From assembly GCA_013824385.1 (NCBI GenBank), contig PNNU01000162.1, forward strand, positions 1 to 7,350: a stretch of DNA of 7,350 nucleotides. Direction: 5' to 3'. Of the stretch, positions 1 to 6,182 are shown piece by piece. The notes beneath the pieces were generated by a model. The model searched no databases and was not told where the DNA came from. It saw nothing but the letters and a program-made list of their open reading frames with translations. The DNA comes from Anaerolinea sp. (GTDB lineage: Bacteria > Chloroflexota > Anaerolineae > Anaerolineales > Anaerolineaceae). Numbering within the stretch: position 1 is the first letter of the stretch; every line of letters starts with the position of its first letter. The position numbers and the translations under genes were made by a program.

Positions 1-664
1 CCCGATCAGTGCGCAAACCAGAAAGACGGCCGACTTCCACGTTTCCGCCGACGCCATAAAGATGTGCGCCAAACTTAGTTCGGTTCAACAAGAACCAACC
101 CGCAAAAACGACCAACAAAAGAACTACAATTGCAACGGGGATCGGTCCAATGGTTGAATATCCAAGAAATTGAAAGCTCTTCGGTACGCTACCGGTATAG
201 TTAGAAAAAGTGGCATTAATGATGCCTTTGATAATCAGACTGGTGCCGAGGGTGGCAATAAAGGAATTAATTTTTAATTTTGTGATAATCAGACCATTAA
301 TCAGGCCGATCAAAATGCCAATTCCAAAAACCACCAAAATAGCAAAAGGAACATTTTCAGTTTTTCCCTGCATGATATAAGAAGACATGACCGCAGTGAT
401 ACTAATGGTGTAGGCGACTGAAAGGTCAATTGAAGCACCTACAATGACCAAAGTTTGCCCTACTGCAACAATGCCAAGAGCCACTGATCGGACGATGATG
501 TTTAATAAAATGGCTTGATTGGTGAAAATCTGTCCATCAGAAAATATTTGATCCAGAATGCCACCGCCTAAGAAGATCACCACCAGAAATAAATAGACAG
601 GAGGTATGTTAATATTTCTTAAAAAACGTTTGAAACGGTTGTCAGAAATTGAGGTAGTGGTCAT
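1..664 (-). CDS. Sugar ABC transporter permease, RbsC/XylH type (3' end missing, runs off the left edge)
   Basis: This is the inner-membrane subunit of a ribose/xylose/galactose-type importer (BPD_transp_2 family). I translated it by hand: ATG at 664-662, then 221 complete codons open to the window edge, against about 310-340 residues for the family. Visible hydrophobic segments lie near residues 22-41, 51-77, 82-98, 105-127 and 172-193. Family landmarks are the SIDLSVA motif at 78-84 (usually GGIDLSVG), the NGLIITKLKINSFIATLGTS stretch at 123-142 and the GVGGNVEVGRLSGLRT stretch at 204-219, the cytoplasmic loop that contacts the ATPase. A short polar N-terminus precedes the first membrane segment, as usual. 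The start sits one base after the stop of the ATPase gene, and its Shine-Dalgarno GGAAGGG (671-677, 6-base spacing) lies inside that gene, so the two are probably translationally coupled. The family assignment is firm. The transported sugar is unknown. Confidence 0.95.
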   Translation of the reverse strand, partial: MTTTSISDNRFKRFLRNINIPPVYLFLVVIFLGGGILDQIFSDGQIFTNQAILLNIIVRSVALGIVAVGQTLVIVGASIDLSVAYTISITAVMSSYIMQGKTENVPFAILVVFGIGILIGLINGLIITKLKINSFIATLGTSLIIKGIINATFSNYTGSVPKSFQFLGYSTIGPIPVAIVVLLLVVFAGWFLLNRTKFGAHLYGVGGNVEVGRLSGLRTDR

Positions 665-665
665 T

Positions 666-2252
666 TTATTCCCTTCCTGCAGCAACAATATCTTGTGTTT
701 CTTTGATATGTTTGCCGCCTGTTGCCATCAACATGATTTCAGGTTCACTTGATTTCGCGGGAAGCTCTCCCTCGATATGACCATCCCACATCACCAATAC
801 ACGGTCACTCATGCCGATAATCTCGGGCAGTTCTGATGAGATCATCAAAACGGCGATCCCTTTTTTGGTTAAATCACGAATCATGTCATGGATGCTTGCC
901 TTTGCTTCGACATCGATGCCGCGGGTCGGTTCGTCAAAAATAAATATGTCGGCATCTGAAGCAAGCCACTTGGCAAGAACCACTTTTTGTTGATTACCGC
1001 CGCTCAAGTATTGAACTTCACGGTCATAAGAATCTGTTCTGACATCAACTTGTTTGCCAAGATCCGGAACCAAACTTTTTGCTTTTCGAATACCATTCTT
1101 AAAAATGGGACCAAAAACAGATTGGATTGAGCGCACGGTTAACAGCATATTGTCGCGGATCGGTTGTTTGGGCAGGATTCCCTCTGATTTTCGATCCTCG
1201 GTCACAAATCCAATGCGATTTTTGATGGCTGTGGCAGGATTCTTGATGATCATGGCTTTACCGCGAAGTTCCACAGAACCCGAACTAAAGGGAACCACAC
1301 CAAAAACAGCTTGAGCCATCTCGGTGCGGCCAGAACCCTGCAGCCCGGCAATGCCCAAAACCTCGCCTTTGCGAAGTTCAAAACTAATGTCTTTCAGGAA
1401 TTTATTTGAGGCATTGGTCACCTTAAGAACCACTTCACCAAAATCTTCTGGTTTGCCAAGCGGAGGGAAGTAATGATCCAAAGACCGTCCAACCATCATG
1501 TAAACCACATCTGCGGGTCTGACATTTTTGGCATTTACAGTGCCCACGAGTTGACCATCTTTAAGTACAGTAATCTTTTCTGCAAAGTCAAACACCTCAA
1601 CCAAACGGTGAGAAATAAAGATCACCGCCATGCCTTTGGCTTTTAATTTCTGCACCAGGTCAAGCAGCAGTTTCACTTCAGTGTATGTCAAAGCCGCGGT
1701 GGGTTCATCCATAATCAGAACTTTCGCATTAAATGAGATGGCCTTGGCTATTTCTACCAATTGCTGTTCAGCCACTGACAGGCTGCTGACCATTGCCATG
1801 GGAGAAATCATTTTCTCCACGCCAATTTCTTTCAACAACTCTTCAGCATTTTTGTTTAATTTTCTGTTATCTATAATGCCTAACTTCGATGGTTCACGTC
1901 CTAGAAATATATTTTGGGCAACGTTACGATCTGGAAGAAGATTAAATTCCTGGTAAATAATGGAGATGCCCTTGTCTTGTGCCTGCTGTGGATGTGAAAA
2001 TGAGACTTTTTCACCTTTCAACAGGATGCTTCCAGAATCAGGGACGTAAGCTCCAGCCAGGATTTTCATCAAAGTGGATTTTCCGGCGCCATTCTCGCCA
2101 ACCACTGCATGGATTTCACCCGGCATAAACTTCAGCGAAACGTTATCTAAAGCCACAACACCAGGAAACCGTTTGCTGATATCCTGAACTTCCAATAGAG
2201 GATCAACTCGGTTGGCAGTCATCTCGTCTTCTTGTTTCTGTTCTTCTGTCAT
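666..2252 (-). CDS. Sugar ABC transporter ATP-binding protein, RbsA/MglA/XylG type (two fused nucleotide-binding domains)
   Basis: This cytoplasmic ATPase powers a monosaccharide importer. It is full length at 528 residues, including a short charged N-terminal extension before the first domain. Domain 1 shows Walker A GENGAGKST (52-60, K58), a variant signature LSVAEQQ (158-164), Walker B VLIMDEP (178-184) and the switch histidine H215. Domain 2 has the degenerate P-loop GLQGSGRT (303-310) with arginine in place of the Walker lysine, a canonical signature LSGGNQQ (416-422), Walker B IFIFDEP (436-442) and serine where the switch histidine would be (ISSELPE, 471-477). This active/degenerate pairing is normal for RbsA-type proteins. 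The chosen ATG has GAGGT just upstream; Met11 is an alternative. It lies 27 bases after the epimerase gene and 1 base before the permease gene. Family certain, sugar specificity unknown. Confidence 0.97.
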   Translation of the reverse strand: MTEEQKQEDEMTANRVDPLLEVQDISKRFPGVVALDNVSLKFMPGEIHAVVGENGAGKSTLMKILAGAYVPDSGSILLKGEKVSFSHPQQAQDKGISIIYQEFNLLPDRNVAQNIFLGREPSKLGIIDNRKLNKNAEELLKEIGVEKMISPMAMVSSLSVAEQQLVEIAKAISFNAKVLIMDEPTAALTYTEVKLLLDLVQKLKAKGMAVIFISHRLVEVFDFAEKITVLKDGQLVGTVNAKNVRPADVVYMMVGRSLDHYFPPLGKPEDFGEVVLKVTNASNKFLKDISFELRKGEVLGIAGLQGSGRTEMAQAVFGVVPFSSGSVELRGKAMIIKNPATAIKNRIGFVTEDRKSEGILPKQPIRDNMLLTVRSIQSVFGPIFKNGIRKAKSLVPDLGKQVDVRTDSYDREVQYLSGGNQQKVVLAKWLASDADIFIFDEPTRGIDVEAKASIHDMIRDLTKKGIAVLMISSELPEIIGMSDRVLVMWDGHIEGELPAKSSEPEIMLMATGGKHIKETQDIVAAGRE

Positions 2253-2279
2253 ATTAACCTCATTAAATTAAGGTGTCAC

Positions 2280-3128
2280 TCACGAAAAAATTGTCTTTAA
2301 AAATGCCAAACCTTGTGAAGCAATCGCATCTTGACTTGGAGCGATCTCTCGCCAGATGCAAACCGCTCTAGCAATCTCTTTTACTTGAGATGTGAAAGAT
2401 TCAATCACCACCGGACCGTCATACTTTGTTTCTTTCAATGCCCTGGCGACTTCGTTCCAATGAACCTGACCCGTACCAGGAACTCCGCGATCATTTTCAC
2501 AGGCATGAAAATGGAAAATTCGATCACCCGCCATTAAAATGGCTTTGGCGCTGTCTTTTTCTTCCAAATGCATATGGAAGGTATCCAGATGGAAACCAAC
2601 ATTTTTTCGGTCAACATCATCAATAAAAAGCATACCCTGGGAAACCACATTAATCATGTCCGTTTCAAACCGATTTAATGGCTCGAAAGCAAGTTTGATG
2701 TTTTTAGCTGCCGCATAATCGGCCATTTCTGCAATCCCCGCCACTGCCAACGCCCACTCTGTTTTTCGGTCTTCGGCAGATTCATAATGATCTTTACCTA
2801 CTGATGAATACATGGGGCCGCTGACAACAGATGCCCCGATTTGAAAAGCCGCATCAATTAGCCAGCGAATGTATGTTTTCGCATTTTCACGAATTTTTGC
2901 GTCATTGCTGCAAATATTTCTTTCGGGTCCAAAAGCTCCACAAATGACACTTTGAAGACCATTCTGTTCAAGGATTTTTTTGGCGGATTGAATATCAATT
3001 AACGACGGGTTTTCGACGGAAATCTCAAAGACGTCATAACCCATAGCTTTCACTTTAGGCGCTAATTCTTTGATCGCATCCGTTGTGCAGGGTGATACCC
3101 AAACAAAACTATTTATTCCAAAATTCAT
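2280..3128 (-). CDS. Ketose 3-epimerase family protein (D-tagatose/D-psicose 3-epimerase-like TIM barrel)
   Basis: This is a 282-residue sugar phosphate isomerase/epimerase (xylose isomerase-like TIM barrel), predicted to epimerise a free ketose at C3 using a divalent metal. The candidate ligands are E149 (in AFEPLNRFET), D182 (HLDTFH), H208 (FHFHACEND) and E243 (VIESF). Their spacings of 33, 26 and 35 residues equal those I recall for the metal site of Pseudomonas cichorii D-tagatose 3-epimerase and Agrobacterium D-psicose 3-epimerase. The substrate-contact residues of those enzymes also have counterparts: E155, H185 and R214. Length is typical (about 280-295). The ATG has AGGAG (3136-3140) eight bases upstream, inside the 14-base gap after the regulator stop. 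Placement with a regulator and importer supports a catabolic role. Related TIM-barrel enzymes act on inositol derivatives, hydroxypyruvate or 3-keto sugars, so the exact substrate stays open. Confidence 0.88.
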   Translation of the reverse strand: MNFGINSFVWVSPCTTDAIKELAPKVKAMGYDVFEISVENPSLIDIQSAKKILEQNGLQSVICGAFGPERNICSNDAKIRENAKTYIRWLIDAAFQIGASVVSGPMYSSVGKDHYESAEDRKTEWALAVAGIAEMADYAAAKNIKLAFEPLNRFETDMINVVSQGMLFIDDVDRKNVGFHLDTFHMHLEEKDSAKAILMAGDRIFHFHACENDRGVPGTGQVHWNEVARALKETKYDGPVVIESFTSQVKEIARAVCIWREIAPSQDAIASQGLAFLKTIFS

Positions 3129-3142
3129 TCAATTACTCCTGA

Positions 3143-4450
3143 CTAATCTTTATCGCCATTACTCGAGATTTGGGTAAACATGTAATCCATAGCCAAATTA
3201 ATTGCACCAATGACACCGGCATCAGGACCAATATCGGAAAAAACGATATGAAGATCTTTAGTAGCCAGGGGCAATGAACGATTCAAAACTGCTTGACGGA
3301 TGGAAGAAAGGAACAAATTACCGAGATTGGCTACACCACCGCCAATGACTACCATGGCAGGATTAAAGAAATTCACCAACCCGGCCAACACATCGCCTAT
3401 TGCCTGACCGCTTTCTCTGATGGATTCGATAGCATACGCATCCCCTTCGCGAGCAGCCGCACCAACATCTTCAGATCTTAAAACCTGCCCATTTTCTTCA
3501 TAGAGCTTTAACAAAATGGGGCTTTTACCTGCCTGTGCAGCAGTCAAACACCGTTCGGCAATCGCCGGGCCGGCCGCCACGGCTTCGAGACAACCCTTGT
3601 TGCCACAATGACACATCGGACCAAATTTGTTGACACCGATATGTCCAATATCACCCGCACAACCGTTTGTGCCGCGATAGATTTTGCCCTCACATAAAAT
3701 ACCTGCACCAATGCCAGTGCCAATTTTTATAAAAATCAAGTTGTCGACACCCTTGCCGGCACCCTGATACGTTTCACCTAAAGCCATTACATTAACATCA
3801 TTGTCAACGACCACATTGGCTGTGGGGAACCACTGCTGCACCGTTTGAATAATCGGATATCGATCCCAACCAGGCATGATGGGAGGAGAAACGAGCGTTC
3901 CAACCGAAAAATCAACCGGTCCTGGAACACCAATCCCAATACCATGAAGATCTGCTGCATCCAAATGATGGTCATGCAGCATTTTCTCAATTAGAGAACA
4001 TACTCTGCCCAACACTTTAATGGGACCATTTTTTACTAATGCAGTTTCGCCATATCGATGCAGCAACTTGCCTGAATAATCTGATATTCCAATATCAATA
4101 CTGGTTGCGCCGATATCCACACCAACAACCAGCCCCAGTGTTCCATTCAAACTATAGGTCTTGGCATGTCTTCCGCCTGTATAATCCTTGCTTTGGTTGG
4201 AGACAATAATTTTTTTTGCTAAAAGGGATTCGATGCAGCCGGTTATTTTTGATCTTGAAAATGTGGTTGTGTTAGATAAATCAGCCTTTGAGAATTCGCG
4301 GTATTTGCGGATAAGATCGATAATCTCTTTTTCAGAATCAGTGATAAATTGCCTGTTTGGCAATGACTCGGCCAGATATAACCATTCTGGCATATCGAGG
4401 GACGTAAAAGTCCGTATTTTCTTCGGCATTCTAGCTTGACCGTTACCCAT
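3143..4450 (-). CDS. ROK-family transcriptional regulator with N-terminal winged helix-turn-helix
   Basis: This is a 435-residue protein of the NagC/XylR-like ROK group, probably the sugar-responsive repressor of this operon. Residues about 40-100 form a winged helix-turn-helix: helices around 40-80 and a wing with GGRHAKTY at 92-99. The ROK fold follows: phosphate-binding DIGATS (112-117), GIGVPGPVD (172-180), NDVN with D218 at the sugar/catalytic position, GTGIGAG (244-250), GDIGH (266-270) and the zinc motif CHCGNKGC (C280, C282, C287, with H270). GGG at 370-372 belongs to the second nucleotide-binding subdomain. The kinase-type residues are retained, so residual sugar-kinase activity cannot be excluded, although the DNA-binding domain argues for regulation. 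Two starts are possible: the ATG at 4450, with purine-rich AAGAGAGA upstream, or Met8, which has no obvious ribosome site. It is the first gene after a strong promoter and is probably autoregulated. Confidence 0.93.
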   Translation of the reverse strand: MGNGQARMPKKIRTFTSLDMPEWLYLAESLPNRQFITDSEKEIIDLIRKYREFSKADLSNTTTFSRSKITGCIESLLAKKIIVSNQSKDYTGGRHAKTYSLNGTLGLVVGVDIGATSIDIGISDYSGKLLHRYGETALVKNGPIKVLGRVCSLIEKMLHDHHLDAADLHGIGIGVPGPVDFSVGTLVSPPIMPGWDRYPIIQTVQQWFPTANVVVDNDVNVMALGETYQGAGKGVDNLIFIKIGTGIGAGILCEGKIYRGTNGCAGDIGHIGVNKFGPMCHCGNKGCLEAVAAGPAIAERCLTAAQAGKSPILLKLYEENGQVLRSEDVGAAAREGDAYAIESIRESGQAIGDVLAGLVNFFNPAMVVIGGGVANLGNLFLSSIRQAVLNRSLPLATKDLHIVFSDIGPDAGVIGAINLAMDYMFTQISSNGDKD

Positions 4451-4478
4451 TAATGATCTGTCTCTCTTTTATGGCAAA

Positions 4479-4491
4479 TTTTTGTCAAAAA
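4479..4491. promoter_or_regulatory. Perfect AT-rich inverted repeat, candidate operator
   Basis: TTTTTG and CAAAAA flank a single central base, a perfect 13-base inverted repeat lying 29 bases before the ROK start codon. On the minus strand it reads TTTTTGACAAAAA and is nearly repeated at 4694-4707. ROK regulators such as NagC and Mlc bind AT-rich palindromes, so this could be an autoregulatory site. The low complexity of the region keeps confidence modest. Confidence 0.4.
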
Positions 4492-4514
4492 GCAAAAAAC
4501 AAAACTTAAGGACA

Positions 4515-4538
4515 CCTAAAAACAGAACTGTTTTTTGG
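4515..4538. promoter_or_regulatory. 24-base palindrome, best candidate operator for the ROK regulator
   Basis: The arms AAAAACAG and CTGTTTTT match perfectly around a central AA. The symmetry continues outward past one T/T mismatch to CC/GG, giving ten matched pairs out of eleven in 24 bases. With only two bases between the arms it cannot fold well as an RNA hairpin, so a dimeric protein-binding site is the better reading. It lies about 90-110 bases downstream of the predicted transcription start and about 65 bases upstream of the ROK ATG, a place suited to a roadblock or to looping with another site. Confidence 0.5.
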
Positions 4539-4572
4539 CTGGTTCACTATTAAGGTTTATTCAGTTGTTTAC

Positions 4573-4587
4573 CGGACAGTTGGTCCG
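4573..4587. repeat. Short GC-rich inverted repeat in the leader
   Basis: CGGAC and GTCCG flank a five-base spacer, about 40 bases downstream of the predicted transcription start. In the transcript it could form a five- to six-pair hairpin (the sixth being a U-G pair). It stands out because its surroundings are AT-rich. It could be a leader hairpin or a protein site; no known riboswitch is recognised around it. Confidence 0.35.
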
Positions 4588-4602
4588 AAGAATTGACAGG
4601 TA

Positions 4603-4631
4603 ATTACATCATTACATTACATCATTACATT
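4603..4631. repeat. 13-base tandem repeat at the predicted transcription start
   Basis: The unit ATTACATCATTAC occurs twice without error (4603-4615 and 4616-4628), followed by a three-base partial copy. It begins two bases downstream of the -10 hexamer of the promoter, so it forms the first transcribed bases of the ROK operon. On the transcribed strand it reads GTAATGATGTAAT, so each AUG in it is followed within one or two codons by an in-frame UAA. Tandem operators or a slippage-prone tract are both conceivable. Confidence 0.7.
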
Positions 4632-4633
4632 GC

Positions 4634-4661
4634 ATTATAACGAACCAATTTCTTATGTCAA
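4634..4661 (-). promoter_or_regulatory. Sigma-70 promoter of the ROK-epimerase-transporter operon
   Basis: On the minus strand a perfect -35 hexamer TTGACA (4661-4656) is followed after 16 bases by a perfect -10 hexamer TATAAT (4639-4634). Transcription should start near 4627, giving a leader of about 175 bases before the ROK ATG at 4450. Both hexamers match consensus and the spacing is within one base of optimal, so the promoter should be strong unless repressed. This fits the operator-like palindromes downstream. Confidence 0.8.
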
Positions 4662-4693
4662 TATGTTTTGCATACAAGACTTAATCTTTTGTC

Positions 4694-4707
4694 TTTTTTA
4701 GTCAAAA
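4694..4707. promoter_or_regulatory. Second TTTTGAC-type AT-rich element, candidate upstream operator
   Basis: On the minus strand this reads TTTTGACTAAAAAA and differs by one base over twelve positions from the inverted repeat at 4479-4491. It lies about 33 bases upstream of the -35 hexamer, while its partner is about 140 bases downstream of the predicted start, so the pair brackets the promoter some 215 bases apart. AT-rich background makes chance similarity quite possible. Confidence 0.3.
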
Positions 4708-4759
4708 CTTTTACTTTTTTTGTGTTAAATGATCGCATTGTTAGGATTTTCAATTACCT

Positions 4760-6091
4760 CTAATTTCTAATACAGTCCAGATCAAATACTTTTGAAACCA
4801 TCTCAAGATCATTAAGATTGTGGCCGGTTGTGATGATGTAATGATGCGAAACAAGATCATCTACCAACTTCTTGCCATCAGGAACATGAATGACAGCGCC
4901 ATTCAAACAATGTGAGTTCTCAAATTGTGCATATTTTGGTAAATCACCTTCTACTATCGACCAGCGGTTAAAAGGAGGCATCAATTTCACCAAAGTTATT
5001 TTGCCTGTTGGAAATCTGGCATCAATCGCTGTGGCATTATCATCCACGATTGCCAATACTTTTTCTTTCAATTTCCATTCAGTTGAGAAGCTTTGGGGAA
5101 CCACACCAAAATAACCGCAGTGGGCTGCCAAAATATAGTTCTCGGGTGCACCTTCCACATCAGGGAAACTGGGAATATGTTCATGTTTTAGTGCAGCATC
5201 CCCCATTTGAAAGGGGTAAAGATTGGTCATCATAAAAGAAACATCCAAAGTTTTGCTGATCAGCACTTTAGTCAGCATTGATACCAGATCACCTTCACAA
5301 CCCCAAATGATACGTTGATCCTCATACAAAAAGTTCCAGGCTAAACAAGGAGTCGTGTCAGAAAACATGGATTCATTGAGACAATTCATTCCAACTGCCA
5401 AAACTGTTGGATCCTGATCAATGACCTGTTTTACTGCCATATATAATTTGACTGCACGTAATACAGCTCGAGACTGTAATTTGCCAATAGGCGTCCCGCG
5501 TTTCTTTTGTTCCCAGACTTTTATCGCCTCTTCATCCGAAATGTTTTTTGCGTCTTCTCCGAGTTTTTTGAAGCTTCGTTTTTCAATTTTGATCCCATAT
5601 TTTTTTTCAATGGCATCAACACACTCCGGTTCCCACCAATAAAATCGCTTGAAAATATCATCCTGGTTTCCGGTGCCACTGGCAGGGTTGTCTTGAAACA
5701 CCAATAATTTAGAAGACTTTAATTGACGGCGCAAAGCAAGAGCCTTGCAAGCTTGTTTTGTTTTGGCAAGACTGGTGGGGCCAATTACTCTAATGCCCTT
5801 GGCTGATAAAAAGCTGTTTATTTCCCAATCCCACATTGAAACGGTTCCAAACTCAGAAGTCACTACCAGTAGTGGTTGAGGCAATTTGGCAATTTTATTT
5901 GCCTCTCTGAAGGCTTCACCCAACATCTGTGGAAAAATCACCCCATCAGTCTCTGGGATTTTTGAACCCAGTTTTACAGGGTCTAATATGTCTGCCTCAT
6001 CAACCAACAATTCACGCATCTTAATAAGTTGAGCGTTAAAATCAGGATCTTCGGCGGTCTTAAAATAGATAGGAACGAGTTGTGCTTTCAA
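4760..6091 (-). CDS. L-fucose/L-arabinose isomerase-fold family protein, divergent
   Basis: This 443-residue cytoplasmic protein is predicted to be a metal-dependent aldose-ketose isomerase or a relative. It is shorter than FucI (about 590) and AraA (about 500). The N-terminal part alternates Rossmann-like strands (VIFPQMLGEA 51-60, LLVVTSEFGT 74-83). The C-terminal part carries the family's polar core: E240 in GMNCLNES, E266 and D268 in GCEGDL, and a late SHHYIITTGH segment (415-424) with H416/H417 as the probable third metal-ligand position. The start is TTG at 6091-6089, with AGGAG (6100-6104) eight bases upstream, a TAA in frame shortly before it, and no in-frame ATG until Met25. It follows the oxidoreductase by 102 bases and precedes the ROK promoter region. 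The fold family is supported by motifs. The reaction and sugar are inferred and could differ from fucose or arabinose isomerisation. Confidence 0.75.
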   Translation of the reverse strand: MKAQLVPIYFKTAEDPDFNAQLIKMRELLVDEADILDPVKLGSKIPETDGVIFPQMLGEAFREANKIAKLPQPLLVVTSEFGTVSMWDWEINSFLSAKGIRVIGPTSLAKTKQACKALALRRQLKSSKLLVFQDNPASGTGNQDDIFKRFYWWEPECVDAIEKKYGIKIEKRSFKKLGEDAKNISDEEAIKVWEQKKRGTPIGKLQSRAVLRAVKLYMAVKQVIDQDPTVLAVGMNCLNESMFSDTTPCLAWNFLYEDQRIIWGCEGDLVSMLTKVLISKTLDVSFMMTNLYPFQMGDAALKHEHIPSFPDVEGAPENYILAAHCGYFGVVPQSFSTEWKLKEKVLAIVDDNATAIDARFPTGKITLVKLMPPFNRWSIVEGDLPKYAQFENSHCLNGAVIHVPDGKKLVDDLVSHHYIITTGHNLNDLEMVSKVFDLDCIRN

Positions 6092-6099
6092 TGGGTCGT

Positions 6100-6104
6100 C
6101 TCCT
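6100..6104 (-). promoter_or_regulatory. Ribosome binding site that fixes the TTG start of the isomerase-like gene
   Basis: AGGAG on the minus strand stands eight bases before TTG at 6091-6089. The reading frame upstream closes at a TAA seven codons before TTG with no ATG or GTG between, so TTG is the only start compatible with this site and with the conserved N-terminal strand. Confidence 0.8.
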
Positions 6105-6141
6105 GATTATTGTTGTGTGTCAAGAATGATAAATAATTCCA

Positions 6142-6169
6142 GGAGGGATAAGAATTACCCCATCCCTCC
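6142..6169. repeat. 8-base-pair inverted repeat (hairpin) between the oxidoreductase and isomerase-like genes
   Basis: GGAGGGAT (6142-6149) and ATCCCTCC (6162-6169) are perfect complements around a 12-base loop. In the transcript it would form a stable stem about 50 bases upstream of the isomerase-like TTG. The bases downstream of the stem are AT-rich but have no T tract, so it is more likely a processing, stabilising or attenuating element than a simple intrinsic terminator. Confidence 0.6.
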
Positions 6170-6182
6170 GAAAACGCTTACA
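6169..6182 (-). promoter_or_regulatory. cre/LacI-family operator-like box
   Basis: The minus strand reads TGTAAGCGTTTTCG, matching 13 of 14 positions of the catabolite-responsive element pattern TGNNARCGNWWWCA; only the last base differs. LacI/GalR-family regulators in many phyla use operators with the same central CG. It lies just after the oxidoreductase stop codon and about 80 bases before the isomerase-like start, abutting the 8-bp hairpin. A weak promoter-like pair upstream (TTGCAG 6210-6205, TATTAA 6189-6184, 15-base spacing) would place this box at a repressing position, but that promoter is only tentative. Confidence 0.45.

Larger units (their letters stand above)
4451..4759 (-). promoter_or_regulatory. 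AT-rich 309-base control region between the isomerase-like gene and the ROK operon
   Basis: No credible coding sequence is present. In the minus direction the region holds, in order, a TTTTGACTAAAAAA element (4707-4694), the sigma-70 promoter (4661-4634), a 13-base tandem repeat at the predicted start of transcription (4631-4603), a small GC-rich inverted repeat (4587-4573), a 24-base palindrome (4538-4515) and a second TTTTTGACAAAAA element (4491-4479). The deduced untranslated leader is about 175 bases. I found no GC-rich hairpin with a T tract that would end transcription of the upstream isomerase-like gene, so read-through into the ROK operon is possible. The individual parts are annotated separately. 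Confidence 0.75.

Noticed and set aside
811..1314. Plus-strand open frames opposite the ATPase gene (also opposite the other genes across the window)
   Set aside because: They are shadows of strongly supported minus-strand genes, have no ribosome sites or recognisable domains, and show unnatural composition.
3787..3990. Minus-strand 67-codon frame inside the ROK gene
   Set aside because: It overlaps the conserved ROK core in another frame and shows no protein-like features.
4479..4484. TTGACA-like hexamer close to the ROK start (minus strand) as a second promoter
   Set aside because: No acceptable -10 hexamer lies 15-19 bases downstream; the motif is better explained as part of the AT-rich inverted repeat.
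4515..4538. Palindrome followed by T-run considered as a terminator
   Set aside because: Only two bases separate the arms and the stem is mostly A-T, so a stable RNA hairpin is unlikely; a protein-binding dyad fits better.
4451..4627. Long leader considered as a known riboswitch
   Set aside because: It is AT-rich with only short stems, and I recognise none of the conserved motifs of known metabolite riboswitches.
4603..4631. Tandem repeat considered as a CRISPR fragment or recombination site
   Set aside because: The 13-base unit is directly repeated without spacers, is low in complexity, and lies next to a promoter, with no cas or integrase gene in the window.
4831..4847. TGATGTAATGATG-like string inside the isomerase-like gene resembling the tandem repeat
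   Set aside because: It is coding sequence for the conserved HHYIITTGH segment and the short resemblance is expected by chance.
6142..6169. Hairpin considered as an intrinsic terminator of the oxidoreductase gene
   Set aside because: The stem is good, but no run of T follows on the minus strand, and the loop is long. It is reported only as an inverted repeat.
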